DNA from: Clostridium sp. CAG:1000
GTDB taxonomy: Bacteria; Bacillota_I; Bacilli_A; RF39; UBA660
Assembly (NCBI GenBank): GCA_000436975.1
Contig: HG000345.1
Location: forward strand, 9,113-73,112
Direction: 5' to 3'
DNA: 64,000 bases
The notes beneath the pieces were generated by a model. That model saw nothing but the letters and a program-made list of their open reading frames with translations. It was not told where the DNA came from and made no database searches. Each line of letters begins with the position of its first letter. Position 1 is the first letter of the stretch. Position numbers and translations under genes: made by a program. This document shows positions 39,359 through 48,979 of this stretch, piece after piece.

Positions 39359-41704
39359 CTATTTCCATGTCCAGTTTCTAATCTCTGGCATATCTTCTCC
39401 ATATTCACTTATATATTGTTTATGCTCTATAAGTTTATTTTTACACCACTCATTTAAAGCGCTTCTTTTATCACCTAATTGAGGCAAATATTTAAGTGCA
39501 TCCATTACTAAATGGAATCTATCTAGTTTATTTTGGACTTTCATATCAAAAGTGGTTGTAATAGTTCCCTCTTCTATATACCCATGAACATGCATACTTT
39601 TATTTGATCTCTTATATGATAACTGGTGTATTAAGTGAGGGTAACCGTGGAATGCAAAAATAATTGGTTTCTTTTTAGTAAATAGATTATCATACTCCTC
39701 ATCATCTAAACCGTGTGGGTGATTATCAGGACTAACTAATTTCATTAAATCAACCACATTAATTACTCTAATTTTAAGTTTTGGAAAGTTTTCTCTAAGA
39801 ATTTTAACTGCTGCTAAAGTTTCTATGGTAGGAGTTTCTCCAGCACATGCCATAACTAAATCAGGCTCTAATCCTTCATCATTACAAGCAAATTCTAATC
39901 TACCTAAACCTTTAGTACAATGTTTAATTGCCTCATTCATATTAAACCATTGAAGTCTTGGATGTTTAGATGCAACTATAACATTAATATAATTTTTAGT
40001 TTTAATACAATGATTAAAACAAGAAATCAATGTATTAGTATCAGGTGGCAAATATATTCTAATGGTATCTGCTTTCTTAGTCACAAGATGATTTAAGAAT
40101 CCTGGATCTTGATGTGTAAATCCATTATGGTCTTGTTGCCATACATATGATGTTAATATATAGTTTAATGATGATATTTCTTTTCTCCATGGTAATTCTT
40201 TTGTCACTTTTAACCACTTAGCATGTTGAGACGCCATAGAGTCAATTATTCTTATAAATGCTTCATAGCTATGAATAAATCCATGTCTGCCAGTTAATAG
40301 ATAACCTTCAAGCATACCTTCGCATAAATGTTCGGACAATACTGAATCAATTACCCTACCACTAGTACTTAAATATTCATCTGTATCATATTTGATACCA
40401 TTCCATTGTCTATTGGTTGCTTCAAATACATGATTAAGCCTGTTTGATAATGCTTCATCAGGTCCAAAAATCCTAAAGTTCTTTTTATTTTCATTTAATT
40501 TGATTATATCTCTTATGAATATTCCAAGTTGCATCATATCTTGTGCTACAACGCTACCCGGTTCTTTTACATCTAAACCATAGTCTCTAAAGTCTGGTAT
40601 TTGTAATTCTTCTAGAAGCAGTCCCCCATTAGTATGTGGATTCATACCCATTCTTAACTCTTTAGGAGGTATTAAAGCTTTTAATCCTTTTATTAATGTA
40701 CCATTACTGTCGAATAACTCTTCAGGTTTATAACTTTTTAACCATGCTTCTAATATTGGTAGATTTTCTTCATGCTCCTTATTAACAACAACAGGAACCT
40801 GATGAGATCTAAAACTACCTTCTATTAGCTTCTTTTCAACCATTTTAGGGCCAGTCCATCCCTTAGGGGTTTTTAATATTATCATTGGATAAGTTGCTCG
40901 TTTATTTAATCTAGTTTTACTCTTTATTATTTTTATATCTGATATACATTTGTCCAAAGTTTTAGCCATCAATTCATGAATTTTATCAGTAGTTGATGCT
41001 TCAACAATATATGGGGCCCATCCACATCCTTCAAAATATTTAACTAGTTCATCTTCAGGTATTCTTGCCAATATAGTTGGATTAGCTATTTTAAATCCAT
41101 TAAGATGCAATATTGGTAAAACGATACCATCTGTTAATGGATTAATAATTTTATTTAACTGCCATGATGCTGCTAAAGGGCCTGTTTCAGCTTCACCATC
41201 TCCAACAACACAAGCAGCAATCATATCAGGATTATCAAGAACTGCTCCGAAAGCATGTGCAAGACTGTATCCAAGCTCTCCACCTTCATTTATGCTTCCT
41301 GGTGTTTCTGGCGCTACATGTGAGGAAATACCGCCTGGGAAACTAAATTGTTTACATAATTTTTTAAGTCCATCCAAATCCTCTGTAATATTAGGATAAA
41401 TTTCACTATAACTTCCTTCTAAATATGTATTTGCAACCATAGCCTGTCCACCATGTCCTGGACCCGATACATAAATCATATCTAATTTGTATTTTTTAAT
41501 TATTCTATTTAAATGTGCATAAATAAAGTTTTGACCAGGAGCTGTACCCCAGTGCCCTACTACATTTGGTTTAATATGCTCCATAGTGAGTTTTTCTCTC
41601 AACAATGGATTGTCTTTTAAATATAATTGTGCTACTGATAAATAATCAGTAGCTCTTACAAAAGCTTTTATATTCTCTAATTCTTTATCACTTAATGCTT
41701 TCAT
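39359..41704 (-). CDS. xfp: Xylulose-5-phosphate/fructose-6-phosphate phosphoketolase
   Basis: 781 residues, the usual length. Thiamine-diphosphate enzyme splitting xylulose 5-P or fructose 6-P to acetyl-P. Signatures include 'HWGTAPGQNFIYAHLNR', 'YVSGPGHGGQAMVANTYLEG', 'GGELGYSLAHAFGA', the ThDP-binding 'VVGDGEAETGPLAASWQLNK' and the C-terminal 'HQDPGFLNHLVTKK'. AAGGAGG precedes the ATG. It suggests heterofermentative or bifid-type sugar use. Confidence 0.97.
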   Translation of the reverse strand: MKALSDKELENIKAFVRATDYLSVAQLYLKDNPLLREKLTMEHIKPNVVGHWGTAPGQNFIYAHLNRIIKKYKLDMIYVSGPGHGGQAMVANTYLEGSYSEIYPNITEDLDGLKKLCKQFSFPGGISSHVAPETPGSINEGGELGYSLAHAFGAVLDNPDMIAACVVGDGEAETGPLAASWQLNKIINPLTDGIVLPILHLNGFKIANPTILARIPEDELVKYFEGCGWAPYIVEASTTDKIHELMAKTLDKCISDIKIIKSKTRLNKRATYPMIILKTPKGWTGPKMVEKKLIEGSFRSHQVPVVVNKEHEENLPILEAWLKSYKPEELFDSNGTLIKGLKALIPPKELRMGMNPHTNGGLLLEELQIPDFRDYGLDVKEPGSVVAQDMMQLGIFIRDIIKLNENKKNFRIFGPDEALSNRLNHVFEATNRQWNGIKYDTDEYLSTSGRVIDSVLSEHLCEGMLEGYLLTGRHGFIHSYEAFIRIIDSMASQHAKWLKVTKELPWRKEISSLNYILTSYVWQQDHNGFTHQDPGFLNHLVTKKADTIRIYLPPDTNTLISCFNHCIKTKNYINVIVASKHPRLQWFNMNEAIKHCTKGLGRLEFACNDEGLEPDLVMACAGETPTIETLAAVKILRENFPKLKIRVINVVDLMKLVSPDNHPHGLDDEEYDNLFTKKKPIIFAFHGYPHLIHQLSYKRSNKSMHVHGYIEEGTITTTFDMKVQNKLDRFHLVMDALKYLPQLGDKRSALNEWCKNKLIEHKQYISEYGEDMPEIRNWTWK

Positions 41705-41762
41705 TAGACCTCCTTATTATTCTAGTTATATTTTACAATATTTTGATATAAAAAAAAAGAGT

Positions 41763-42215
41763 TTATAATACTCTTTCACATAGATCTTCGTATTTACTAC
41801 CATGAGGAGTAATAGTAATTTGTCTAGTATTCTCATCAATCATTCTAAATTTAATGTCTAATCTATTTTTAGGTAAAATACCTTCAATTAAATCTGCCCA
41901 TTCTATTATGCAAACTCCTCTTTTAGTAAAATATTCAGTAATACCTAAATCCTGTTTGATATCACTAAGTCTATAGACATCCATATGAAATAATTTCATT
42001 TCAGCATTATCATATTCTTTAATAATATTGAATGTCGGAGATGTGATATTATCTGTTATTCCTAATGAAGAGGCAAATGCTTTAGCAAAAACTGTCTTAC
42101 CGCATCCTAGATCACCCACTAAGCAAATAACCATGTTAGGAAACTTTTCAGACTCAATATTTTGAGCTAATTCAATTGTTTCATCTTCAGAATATGATGT
42201 TATTTTATATTGCAT
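41763..42215 (-). CDS. tsaE: tRNA threonylcarbamoyladenosine biosynthesis ATPase TsaE
   Basis: 150 residues from ATG 42215. Walker A 'VGDLGCGKTVFAKAFASSLG', 'SPTFNIIKEY' switch, 'LFHMDVYRL' and 'IIEWADLIEG' define TsaE, which drives TsaBD in t6A formation on ANN-decoding tRNAs. No tsaB or tsaD is next to it here. Confidence 0.95.
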   Translation of the reverse strand: MQYKITSYSEDETIELAQNIESEKFPNMVICLVGDLGCGKTVFAKAFASSLGITDNITSPTFNIIKEYDNAEMKLFHMDVYRLSDIKQDLGITEYFTKRGVCIIEWADLIEGILPKNRLDIKFRMIDENTRQITITPHGSKYEDLCERVL

Positions 42216-42300
42216 TTTTATCACCATAACCATTGTATCATTAAAGGAAAAATATATACAAGTATTTTTGTATATTTTACATTTTTTTAATGAAACAGTC

Positions 42301-42330
42301 TATACATTAGTCAAAAGCCTTACATACAAT
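42301..42330 (+). promoter_or_regulatory. Possible sigma-E-type sporulation promoter of cotJ
   Basis: CATACAAT at 42323-42330 matches the sigma-E -10 consensus, and TATACAT lies 15 bp upstream as a weak -35. The implied RNA start is very near the ribosome binding site, which weakens the call. Confidence 0.4.
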
Positions 42331-42351
42331 AGTCTAGGAGGAATGAAGAAA

Positions 42352-42837
42352 ATGTATTTTGATGAAAATAATAATTATTTTGATATTATGTCTAATGAAG
42401 AAGAATTTGAATTTAACAAAAATTATACAAAAAACGAAATAAACGATGTAGATGTTAATATCGACAGCATTAATTTTAATAGAGGAGATGATTTATATTC
42501 GCCTATAGAAGGATTTAATAAAGGTAATATGTTTAAAAAATTATACTCACAATATAAAAATCATGTGTATAAATTAAAGGTGAGCAGTAAAAGAGATGAA
42601 TTACTATATCAAATTCAAATGTATATGTTCGCAATGAAAGATATTAATCTATATTTAGATTTACATCCAGAAGATGATAAAATGCTAAAGCTATTCTATG
42701 ATTACAAATACAAATATAATGAATTAAAAAAGAAATATGAGTCTCTCTATAGTCCGTTATGTATAGAAAATGTAACGAGTACTAGTAAATGGACTTGGAT
42801 AAATAATCCTTGGCCATGGGACAAAGGAGGTAACTAA
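42352..42837 (+). CDS. cotJB: CotJA-CotJB fusion spore-coat protein
   Basis: 161 residues. ATG 42352 has AGGAGG at a workable 10 bp; ATG 42343 is too close. The N-terminal part 'DDLYSPIEGFNKGNMFKKLY' resembles the compact CotJA motif (Y.P..G...G..F..LY..Y). The C-terminal part, 'LLYQIQMYMFAMKDINLYLD' then 'LHPEDDKML' and the Trp-rich end 'WTWINNPWPW', is CotJB. In Bacillus these are separate genes. It is immediately followed by cotJC. Confidence 0.8.
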   Translation: MYFDENNNYFDIMSNEEEFEFNKNYTKNEINDVDVNIDSINFNRGDDLYSPIEGFNKGNMFKKLYSQYKNHVYKLKVSSKRDELLYQIQMYMFAMKDINLYLDLHPEDDKMLKLFYDYKYKYNELKKKYESLYSPLCIENVTSTSKWTWINNPWPWDKGGN

Positions 42838-42838
42838 T

Positions 42839-43399
42839 ATGTTTAAATATGAAAAAACACTGGAATATCCTGTTAATGTAAAGAAAAAAGATTTAAGAAT
42901 GGCAAAACTTCTTGTAGATCAACTTGGTGGTCCATCAGGAGAATTAGGTGCATGTCTAAGATACTTACTTCAAAGATTCACTATGCCAGATGATAAAGGA
43001 AAAGCATTATTATCAGACATTGGATGCGAAGAAATAGGACATTGTGAAATGATTTGTACCATGATAAATCAACTAATAAAAGACGCTAGCATTAATGAAC
43101 TAAAATTAGCCGGATTAGACAGTTGGTATACACAACACAATAAAGGTGTTTATCCAAGCGATTCAAATGGAGTACCTTTTACAGCAGCTTATATCGCATC
43201 AACTGGAAATCCAATCGTTGATTTAACTGAAGATCTTGCTGCCGAAGAAAAAGCAAGAGTAACATACGAAAACTTAATGGATTTAACAACCGATGAAAGT
43301 ATTTTAGGTCCACTTAGTTTCTTAAGACAACGTGAAGTAGTACACTATGCTAGGTTTAATGAGCTTCTCAATTATTACAAGAAAAAAGGATATAAATAA
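42839..43399 (+). CDS. cotJC: CotJC, manganese-catalase-like spore-coat protein
   Basis: 186 residues, complete CotJC: ferritin-like helical bundle with metal ligands in 'QLGGPSGELGACLRYLLQRF', 'CEEIGHCEMICTMINQL', 'DLAAEEKARVTYENLMD' and 'FLRQREVVHYARFNELL'. One base separates it from the fusion gene; AAAGGAGG lies before the ATG. The family is made in the mother cell and laid into the spore coat, so the strain or its recent ancestor sporulates. Confidence 0.93.
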   Translation: MFKYEKTLEYPVNVKKKDLRMAKLLVDQLGGPSGELGACLRYLLQRFTMPDDKGKALLSDIGCEEIGHCEMICTMINQLIKDASINELKLAGLDSWYTQHNKGVYPSDSNGVPFTAAYIASTGNPIVDLTEDLAAEEKARVTYENLMDLTTDESILGPLSFLRQREVVHYARFNELLNYYKKKGYK

Positions 43400-43408
43400 T
43401 ATCTTTTT

Positions 43409-44122
43409 TTATATCCTAATATCTTTTTTATTAAACATCTTATTTCCTAAGATATAATACAATATAGAATAGATAATATCTATTATAATACCATTTCTAA
43501 GACTTAGGTTACAACCTAAATCTTGATTTATACTGTAAAACATCATTTTATCATCAAATAAGTTTAATTCTAAATATGGGAAAGGAGTATATTCTATTAA
43601 AACAAAGCCATAACCTAATAAAATTTGAGAAACTATAAATGAAAAGATTGTTATAAACATATTTATTCCAACTACAAGAGCAGTATTTTTAAATAAAGTT
43701 GAAAAAAATATAATGTGAGTACCAATAAATATTAATGATGAACTATATAAAATAAATTTATACATGTATGAGGTATCAAACTTCTTAATAAAAATTAAAT
43801 TAACAAGGATAAGGAACACCACAAGAATAAGCATATACAAAAATATAGAAATTATTTTGGAGAAATATATTTTCCATCTTTTTACAGGTTTAGTCAAATA
43901 GTAACGGAAATTACCATTAGTGTATTCTGTGGAAATAATACCACTAAATAATATAGAAGAACTCACACCCACAAATGGTATCAAATTGAATGATTTATTT
44001 AAGGCAACATCTAAACTATTATATTTGTAAAGTAAACATACTATTATAAAGAAAGTAATAAACATAATTATAATTTTATAAAAACCAATTTTAATATATT
44101 CATTTTTAACAAGCCTAATCAT
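43409..44122 (-). CDS. ABC-2 type permease
   Basis: 237 residues with six predicted transmembrane helices; the sequence 'GIISTEYTNGNFRYYLTKPV' between TM2 and TM3 is typical of ABC-2 permeases next to drug or bacteriocin exporters. It overlaps the ATPase gene by 8 bp, so both form one transporter. Substrate unknown. Confidence 0.85.
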   Translation of the reverse strand: MIRLVKNEYIKIGFYKIIIMFITFFIIVCLLYKYNSLDVALNKSFNLIPFVGVSSSILFSGIISTEYTNGNFRYYLTKPVKRWKIYFSKIISIFLYMLILVVFLILVNLIFIKKFDTSYMYKFILYSSSLIFIGTHIIFFSTLFKNTALVVGINMFITIFSFIVSQILLGYGFVLIEYTPFPYLELNLFDDKMMFYSINQDLGCNLSLRNGIIIDIIYSILYYILGNKMFNKKDIRI

Positions 44123-44984
44123 TATTCACCATCGAGAAAAAATCGTTTTTAAGACTATCATTTTCATATATCCTATATACTTTTATATTATTAAATACAA
44201 GTTTTTCAGTTAGCTTACTTATAGTTTCATCTGTTTCATATACTTCTAGATTATCATTTATACAATAATTATAAAGCAATAATTTAGCCTTAGAAAAATC
44301 ATTAACTTCAAATGTAACATTCTTTTTATTTGAGGACTTATCAAGTGTTTTAATGGAAACTATTTTCCCACTATTTATGAAAATGACTCTATCACATAAC
44401 TGTTCTATTTCACTTAATAGATGTGATGATATTAATATTGTTGTACCTTTCATTTCTTTTAACAAATTCATAACATTTTTAACACCGATAGGATCAAGAC
44501 CATTAGTAGGCTCATCTAAAATTAATATTTTAGGTTTATTTATCAATGACGCTGCAATACCAAGACGCTCCTTCATACCGAGTGAATAAGTCTTGAATTT
44601 TTTACCCAAATGCTTTTCCATTTCTACTATTTCAACTATTTCCTTGATTCTTTTTTCATCTACGTCTTTAAACATTGATTTAAATAATTCTAAATTATCA
44701 AAACCGGATAAATTCTTATATAGATCAGGGCTTTCTATTAAAGTACCAACCAAGGACATAGCTTTTTCGTAATTATGTTTTAAATCAATTGAATAGTATT
44801 CAACCAACCCTTCATCATTCGGATATAAACCACTCATTATCTTTAACAATGTGCTTTTACCTGCCCCGTTAGGACCTACTAAACCAACAATTTCCCCTTC
44901 ATAAATATCAAAATTAATATTATCAAGAATTTTTCTACCATTAATTTCCTTACTTACATTTCTTACTTTTATAGCTTTTTTCAT
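44115..44984 (-). CDS. ABC transporter ATP-binding protein
   Basis: 289 residues from ATG 44984 (AAAGGAG). Walker A 'GLVGPNGAGKSTLLKIMSGL', signature 'YSLGMKERLGIA', Walker B 'ILILDEPTNGLDPIG' and 'ILISSHLLSEIEQLCDRV'. Type of the bacitracin/lantibiotic and drug exporters (CcmA-like). Works with the downstream permease. The 45000-45156 gap shows nothing but AT-rich DNA. Confidence 0.93.
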   Translation of the reverse strand: MKKAIKVRNVSKEINGRKILDNINFDIYEGEIVGLVGPNGAGKSTLLKIMSGLYPNDEGLVEYYSIDLKHNYEKAMSLVGTLIESPDLYKNLSGFDNLELFKSMFKDVDEKRIKEIVEIVEMEKHLGKKFKTYSLGMKERLGIAASLINKPKILILDEPTNGLDPIGVKNVMNLLKEMKGTTILISSHLLSEIEQLCDRVIFINSGKIVSIKTLDKSSNKKNVTFEVNDFSKAKLLLYNYCINDNLEVYETDETISKLTEKLVFNNIKVYRIYENDSLKNDFFSMVNND

Positions 44985-45156
44985 AAATACTCCTTTCACG
45001 ATGAAAGTATATAATTTTACATTACTTAATGCAAATCAATGAAAATAAGTTTTAAGTAACAAAGTATAATAAAAAAATGAAAATATTTTGTCAAAAAATT
45101 ATTTTCACTTTAATTAACATTATTCAAAAATTTAAAATATAAGTTTTTAAATTTTT

Positions 45157-46125
45157 TTACATATCGCTTAAATCAACATTCTCTTCTATAATAATATCTT
45201 TAAAAATTTCTTTAAATCTAGCTATTTCTTTAACTTTAGCATCTTCATAAACAGATTTTGTTCTGCATATTGCTTTATAGAAATGCTTTAACTTTACTTC
45301 TTTGCTATTTTCATATAAAGCCATTGAAAAAGCACTCATCACTACAGTTAAAGCTATATCTGGATATCTATTACCAATTTCATATATTCTTTTATATTCA
45401 TCAGTTAATTCAACGATAAATCTAAATATTTTTTCTTTTACAAAATCAGTATAATTTAGTTTAACGCCTGTTCTTTTTTCATATTTTGGATATGTTCCCA
45501 TTAATATTTGAACGCATTGATCCTCTGTTGGTTCTAAAACATCTACTCTTAAGAATCTTCTTAAAAACGCCCTATCTCTTAATATATATGCCTCATATTC
45601 TTCATCAGTTGTTGCACCAATCATTTTGATATCACCACGATCAAGGCCAGGTTTTAACATATTAGCAAAGTCAATACTCATATTGGCAGTATTTCTATTT
45701 ACTAATAAATGAACTTCATCTATAAATAATAATATATTCTTTTTTGTTTTTAATTCATCTATTAGTAATTGTAATCTATTCTCATTTTGCCCATCGCTAA
45801 CAGCTTCACCAAGCAAACTAGAAATATTAATTTTAATTAATTCATATGGTTTTAATGCATCTGGAACATTGCCAGTTTTCATCCTATAACCTATTCCTTC
45901 AACTATGGCAGTTTTACCTATACCAGCTTTTCCAACTAAAAGTGCACTCTTTTCTGGAGTTAATAAAATCATAATAGTTTGTTCTATTTCACTATCTCTA
46001 CCAATAGCTGGATTAGTAATATATTCTTTTTTACTTAAGTTTTCGCCATAAGTATCTAAAATACTAAGTTTTTTAGATGTCTCTTCTTTTGCATTACCAT
46101 CTTCATTTATTTCAATAATTTCCAT
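45157..46125 (-). CDS. Stand-alone ClpA/B/C D1-like AAA+ ATPase
   Basis: 322 residues from ATG 46125. 'NPAIGRDSEIEQTIMILLTP' and Walker A 'LLVGKAGIGKTAIVEGI', Walker B 'ILLFIDEVHLL', sensor 'IKMIGATTDEEYEAY' with Arg finger 'RDRAFLRRF' match the first AAA+ module of Clp/Hsp100. There is no Clp N domain and no second module or ClpP loop, so it is not a full unfoldase. Function unknown; could be an assembly or regulatory ATPase. Confidence 0.85.
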   Translation of the reverse strand: MEIIEINEDGNAKEETSKKLSILDTYGENLSKKEYITNPAIGRDSEIEQTIMILLTPEKSALLVGKAGIGKTAIVEGIGYRMKTGNVPDALKPYELIKINISSLLGEAVSDGQNENRLQLLIDELKTKKNILLFIDEVHLLVNRNTANMSIDFANMLKPGLDRGDIKMIGATTDEEYEAYILRDRAFLRRFLRVDVLEPTEDQCVQILMGTYPKYEKRTGVKLNYTDFVKEKIFRFIVELTDEYKRIYEIGNRYPDIALTVVMSAFSMALYENSKEVKLKHFYKAICRTKSVYEDAKVKEIARFKEIFKDIIIEENVDLSDM

Positions 46126-46184
46126 ATCATCACCTATTTTCAATATAATTTTATCAATTTTTATATTAAAAGTCTACATTTTTA

Positions 46185-46213
46185 TTGACAAATGGCAATA
46201 CCGAAGTTATAAT
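46185..46213 (+). promoter_or_regulatory. tRNA-Asn promoter
   Basis: TTGACA (46185-46190), 17-bp spacer and TATAAT (46208-46213): a consensus vegetative promoter 13 bp before the tRNA. Confidence 0.9.
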
Positions 46214-46226
46214 TATTTATGCAAGT

Positions 46227-46302
46227 GCCTGATTAGCTCAGTCGGTAGAGCGCACGGCTGTTAACCGTTAGGTCGCAGGTTCGAGTCCTGCATCAGGCGC
46301 CA
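46227..46302 (+). tRNA. trnN: tRNA-Asn (GTT)
   Basis: Complete cloverleaf: acceptor GCCTGAT/ATCAGGC, D arm GCTC/GAGC, anticodon loop CTGTTAA with GTT, T loop TTCGAGT and encoded CCA. Confidence 0.97.
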
Positions 46303-46309
46303 GTTAGAA

Positions 46310-46340
46310 AATAAACTCAAGTTCTCTTGAGTTTTTTTAT
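46310..46340 (+). terminator. tRNA-Asn terminator
   Basis: AACTCAAG-TTCT-CTTGAGTT plus T-run. Confidence 0.85.
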
Positions 46341-48313
46341 TATATAATTATATTTAATAATAATAGAAACACTATTCCGGTTAACAGTGGTATTATAAAT
46401 GAATAAATCATCCATTTAGTACCAACTTCGCTTTTAATAGTTGCTAGTGTGGTTGCACATGGAAAATGCATAATAGAAAATAATATTGTACACATAGCTG
46501 TAACAATAGTCCATCCATTATCAATTAAAATATTCTTTATTGTTAAATAATTACTAATTAAAGATACGGATGTTTCATTTAGATAACCCATAATCATTAA
46601 AGGCATAACTATCTCATTTGCCGGAAAGCCCAAAATAAATGATGTAAGAATAGTTCCATCAAGACCAAGTAGTTTAGCAAAAGAATCTAAAAAGCAAGAT
46701 ATATAAACTAACAATGATACATTATTTATATTTACCTTAGTTAGTATATAAATTATTAACCCTGCAGGCAAAGATATTAATACTGCTTTTTTTAAAATAC
46801 TTAAAGACTTGTAAACAAAACTAGTTTTAATAACACTTCTTATTTTTACTTTTTTGTAATCAGGAAGTTCTAAGACAAAAAATCCAGAATATCCTTTTAA
46901 TATTGTTTTAGATAATATAAACGATGTTAAAAAAGACATAAATATTGCAAAAATAACAAACATAGTCAAATATAAAGCAATCATTATCTTATTATTACTA
47001 TTAACAAAAAACATACTTATAATGGCTATAATCATAGGAAATCTTCCATTACATGGTATAAATGAATTAGTAAGTATTGCTAATAATTTATCTCTTTTAC
47101 TATCAATTATCCTACTTCCAACTACTGCACATGCATTACATCCAAAACCTGAACATATAGTTAACGACTGTTTTCCATGACAGTTTGCTTTAGAACATAT
47201 TTTATCAAAATTAAATGCTATCCTTGGCAAAAGCCCACTTTCTTCCGCATAGGTAAATAAAAAGAAAAATATAACAAGAGGTGGAAACATAACAGATATT
47301 ATAAAAGAAACAACTCTATATACTCCAAAAATAATTGGTTCATATACTAATTTTGGTATATTTAATAGATTTGATAATTTAAACAGAAATTTTTCAATAC
47401 ATATAAATAAATTACTTAATAGTTCACTTGGATAATTAGCTAAAACAATAGTTGTTAAAAATATCATAAATAGCATTAGAAGCATTAAAGGAACTGCATA
47501 TATTTTACTTGTTAATATTTTATCTAATTTATTAATTCCTTTCTTGTTACTTTTTTTAACACTTCTATCGCAAATCTCTTTACTGAAATTGTTAATAATG
47601 ATTGATATATTGTCAGCTATTTCCTCACTATTTATTGACATTATATATTTTTTAATATTTTCATTTATTATATTATCACCATTTATTTTTTGAATTGCCT
47701 CAATTATATTTAAATCTCTTTCTAAAATTTTAATAGCAATAAATCTATTTTTATATGGTTCATCCAAATAATTAATTATATTTGATATATGCTTTTCAAT
47801 TTCATCGTTATAAATTATATTATAGTTTAAGTAAGAATGTTTATCCAACGATAGCAATAGCGTGTCAATTCCAATATTACTTTTAGTAGAGCACTCTATT
47901 ACTTCTATTCCTAATATTTTTTTTAATAAATCTACGTCAATATTTATTTGTTTGCTTTTTAATTCATCAACCATATTTAAACACAATATAATATTTTTAT
48001 TTATTTCAGATATTTGTAATAATAAATTTAAATTCTTTTCTAAATTGGAAGCATCACATACATATATTATTTTTTCATATTCTGTAAAATACATAGTATT
48101 TCTAGCAACTATTTCTTCATCACTTAAACTAGATAATGAATAAATACCTGGTAAATCTATTAATTTATAATCAGTATTTTTTATTGCCTTACTCGTTATT
48201 TCCACTGTTTTACCAGTCCAATTGCCCGTATGCTCATGTGATTTAGTTAATATATTATACAAAGATGATTTACCTACATTTGGGTTACCACATAATAAAA
48301 TGTTTTTACTCAT
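46340..48313 (-). CDS. feoB: Ferrous iron transporter FeoB
   Basis: About 657 residues from ATG 48313. G domain: 'LLCGNPNVGKSSLYNILTKS', 'NWTGKTVEI', 'LIDLPGIYSLSSLSDEE' and 'CLNMVDEL'. Membrane part has the gate helices 'FGCNACAVVGSRIIDSKRDK' and 'IPCNGRFPMIIAI' with conserved Cys residues. It imports Fe2+. The start overlaps the feoA stop (ATGAGTAA), so both are coupled. Confidence 0.95.
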   Translation of the reverse strand: MSKNILLCGNPNVGKSSLYNILTKSHEHTGNWTGKTVEITSKAIKNTDYKLIDLPGIYSLSSLSDEEIVARNTMYFTEYEKIIYVCDASNLEKNLNLLLQISEINKNIILCLNMVDELKSKQINIDVDLLKKILGIEVIECSTKSNIGIDTLLLSLDKHSYLNYNIIYNDEIEKHISNIINYLDEPYKNRFIAIKILERDLNIIEAIQKINGDNIINENIKKYIMSINSEEIADNISIIINNFSKEICDRSVKKSNKKGINKLDKILTSKIYAVPLMLLMLFMIFLTTIVLANYPSELLSNLFICIEKFLFKLSNLLNIPKLVYEPIIFGVYRVVSFIISVMFPPLVIFFFLFTYAEESGLLPRIAFNFDKICSKANCHGKQSLTICSGFGCNACAVVGSRIIDSKRDKLLAILTNSFIPCNGRFPMIIAIISMFFVNSNNKIMIALYLTMFVIFAIFMSFLTSFILSKTILKGYSGFFVLELPDYKKVKIRSVIKTSFVYKSLSILKKAVLISLPAGLIIYILTKVNINNVSLLVYISCFLDSFAKLLGLDGTILTSFILGFPANEIVMPLMIMGYLNETSVSLISNYLTIKNILIDNGWTIVTAMCTILFSIMHFPCATTLATIKSEVGTKWMIYSFIIPLLTGIVFLLLLNIII

Positions 48314-48530
48314 ATGACACCTCAATTTTATAGGCATCCTCTTTTCTTAATGCAATAAATGTATCTTTTACTTTATAGCAAGAAGGGCTACCAAAAACAG
48401 AGTCATACATTTTTTCTATTAACTGTCCCGGTATAAAACCCAAATCATATAGCCTTCTCTTTTTTATTCCATGAAAACCTATATATTTAATTATAGCTTT
48501 TTTATTTATATCTAGATTACCTAAGTTCAT
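48306..48530 (-). CDS. feoA: Ferrous iron transport protein FeoA
   Basis: 74 residues, SH3-like fold with 'YDLGFIPGQLIEKMYDSVFG' and 'YKVKDTFIALRKEDAYKIEV', the standard FeoA pattern. It modulates FeoB, encoded directly downstream. No Fur box is obvious upstream. Confidence 0.93.
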   Translation of the reverse strand: MNLGNLDINKKAIIKYIGFHGIKKRRLYDLGFIPGQLIEKMYDSVFGSPSCYKVKDTFIALRKEDAYKIEVSYE

Positions 48531-48598
48531 AATAGTTCACCCACCTATGATAATATATGATTTCTTTCTTTTTTTGATATAAAAACATATTATTAACT

Positions 48599-48979
48599 AT
48601 GAAAGAAAGTTTTCATGACATATTTAATACTAATCCAAGATATTCAACAACAGTTGGATTTATTTTGGGTTTATTACTTGTTGATGACTTAACTGCTCCA
48701 GAACAAAATTTGTTAGGGAACTGGATAATTTTAATAGGACAAACCATTTTAACAAATGCCTCTTCTCAAAATATTATAGAATCAAGAATAAGTGGCAATA
48801 TAATAAATATAAATTCAAAAGAAATAAAATGTATATATAATCCTCCTATCTATAATATTAAAAAAATAAGAAAAATTATTAAAGATTTATACCCTAATAG
48901 TCAAGCAGAATTAGATGTTTTAAAAAAAAGCATTTGTGCTTTACAAGAAGAAATAAACAAATTAAAAAAGAATAGCTAA
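48599..48979 (+). CDS. Hypothetical membrane-associated protein
   Basis: 126 residues. No Shine-Dalgarno is visible and a -10-like TATAAA lies close upstream, so the mRNA could be nearly leaderless. One hydrophobic segment ('YSTTVGFILGLLLVDDLTAP') and a C-terminal coiled coil ('LKKSICALQEEINKLKKNS'). Divergent from feoAB. No family recognised. Confidence 0.6.
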   Translation: MKESFHDIFNTNPRYSTTVGFILGLLLVDDLTAPEQNLLGNWIILIGQTILTNASSQNIIESRISGNIININSKEIKCIYNPPIYNIKKIRKIIKDLYPNSQAELDVLKKSICALQEEINKLKKNS

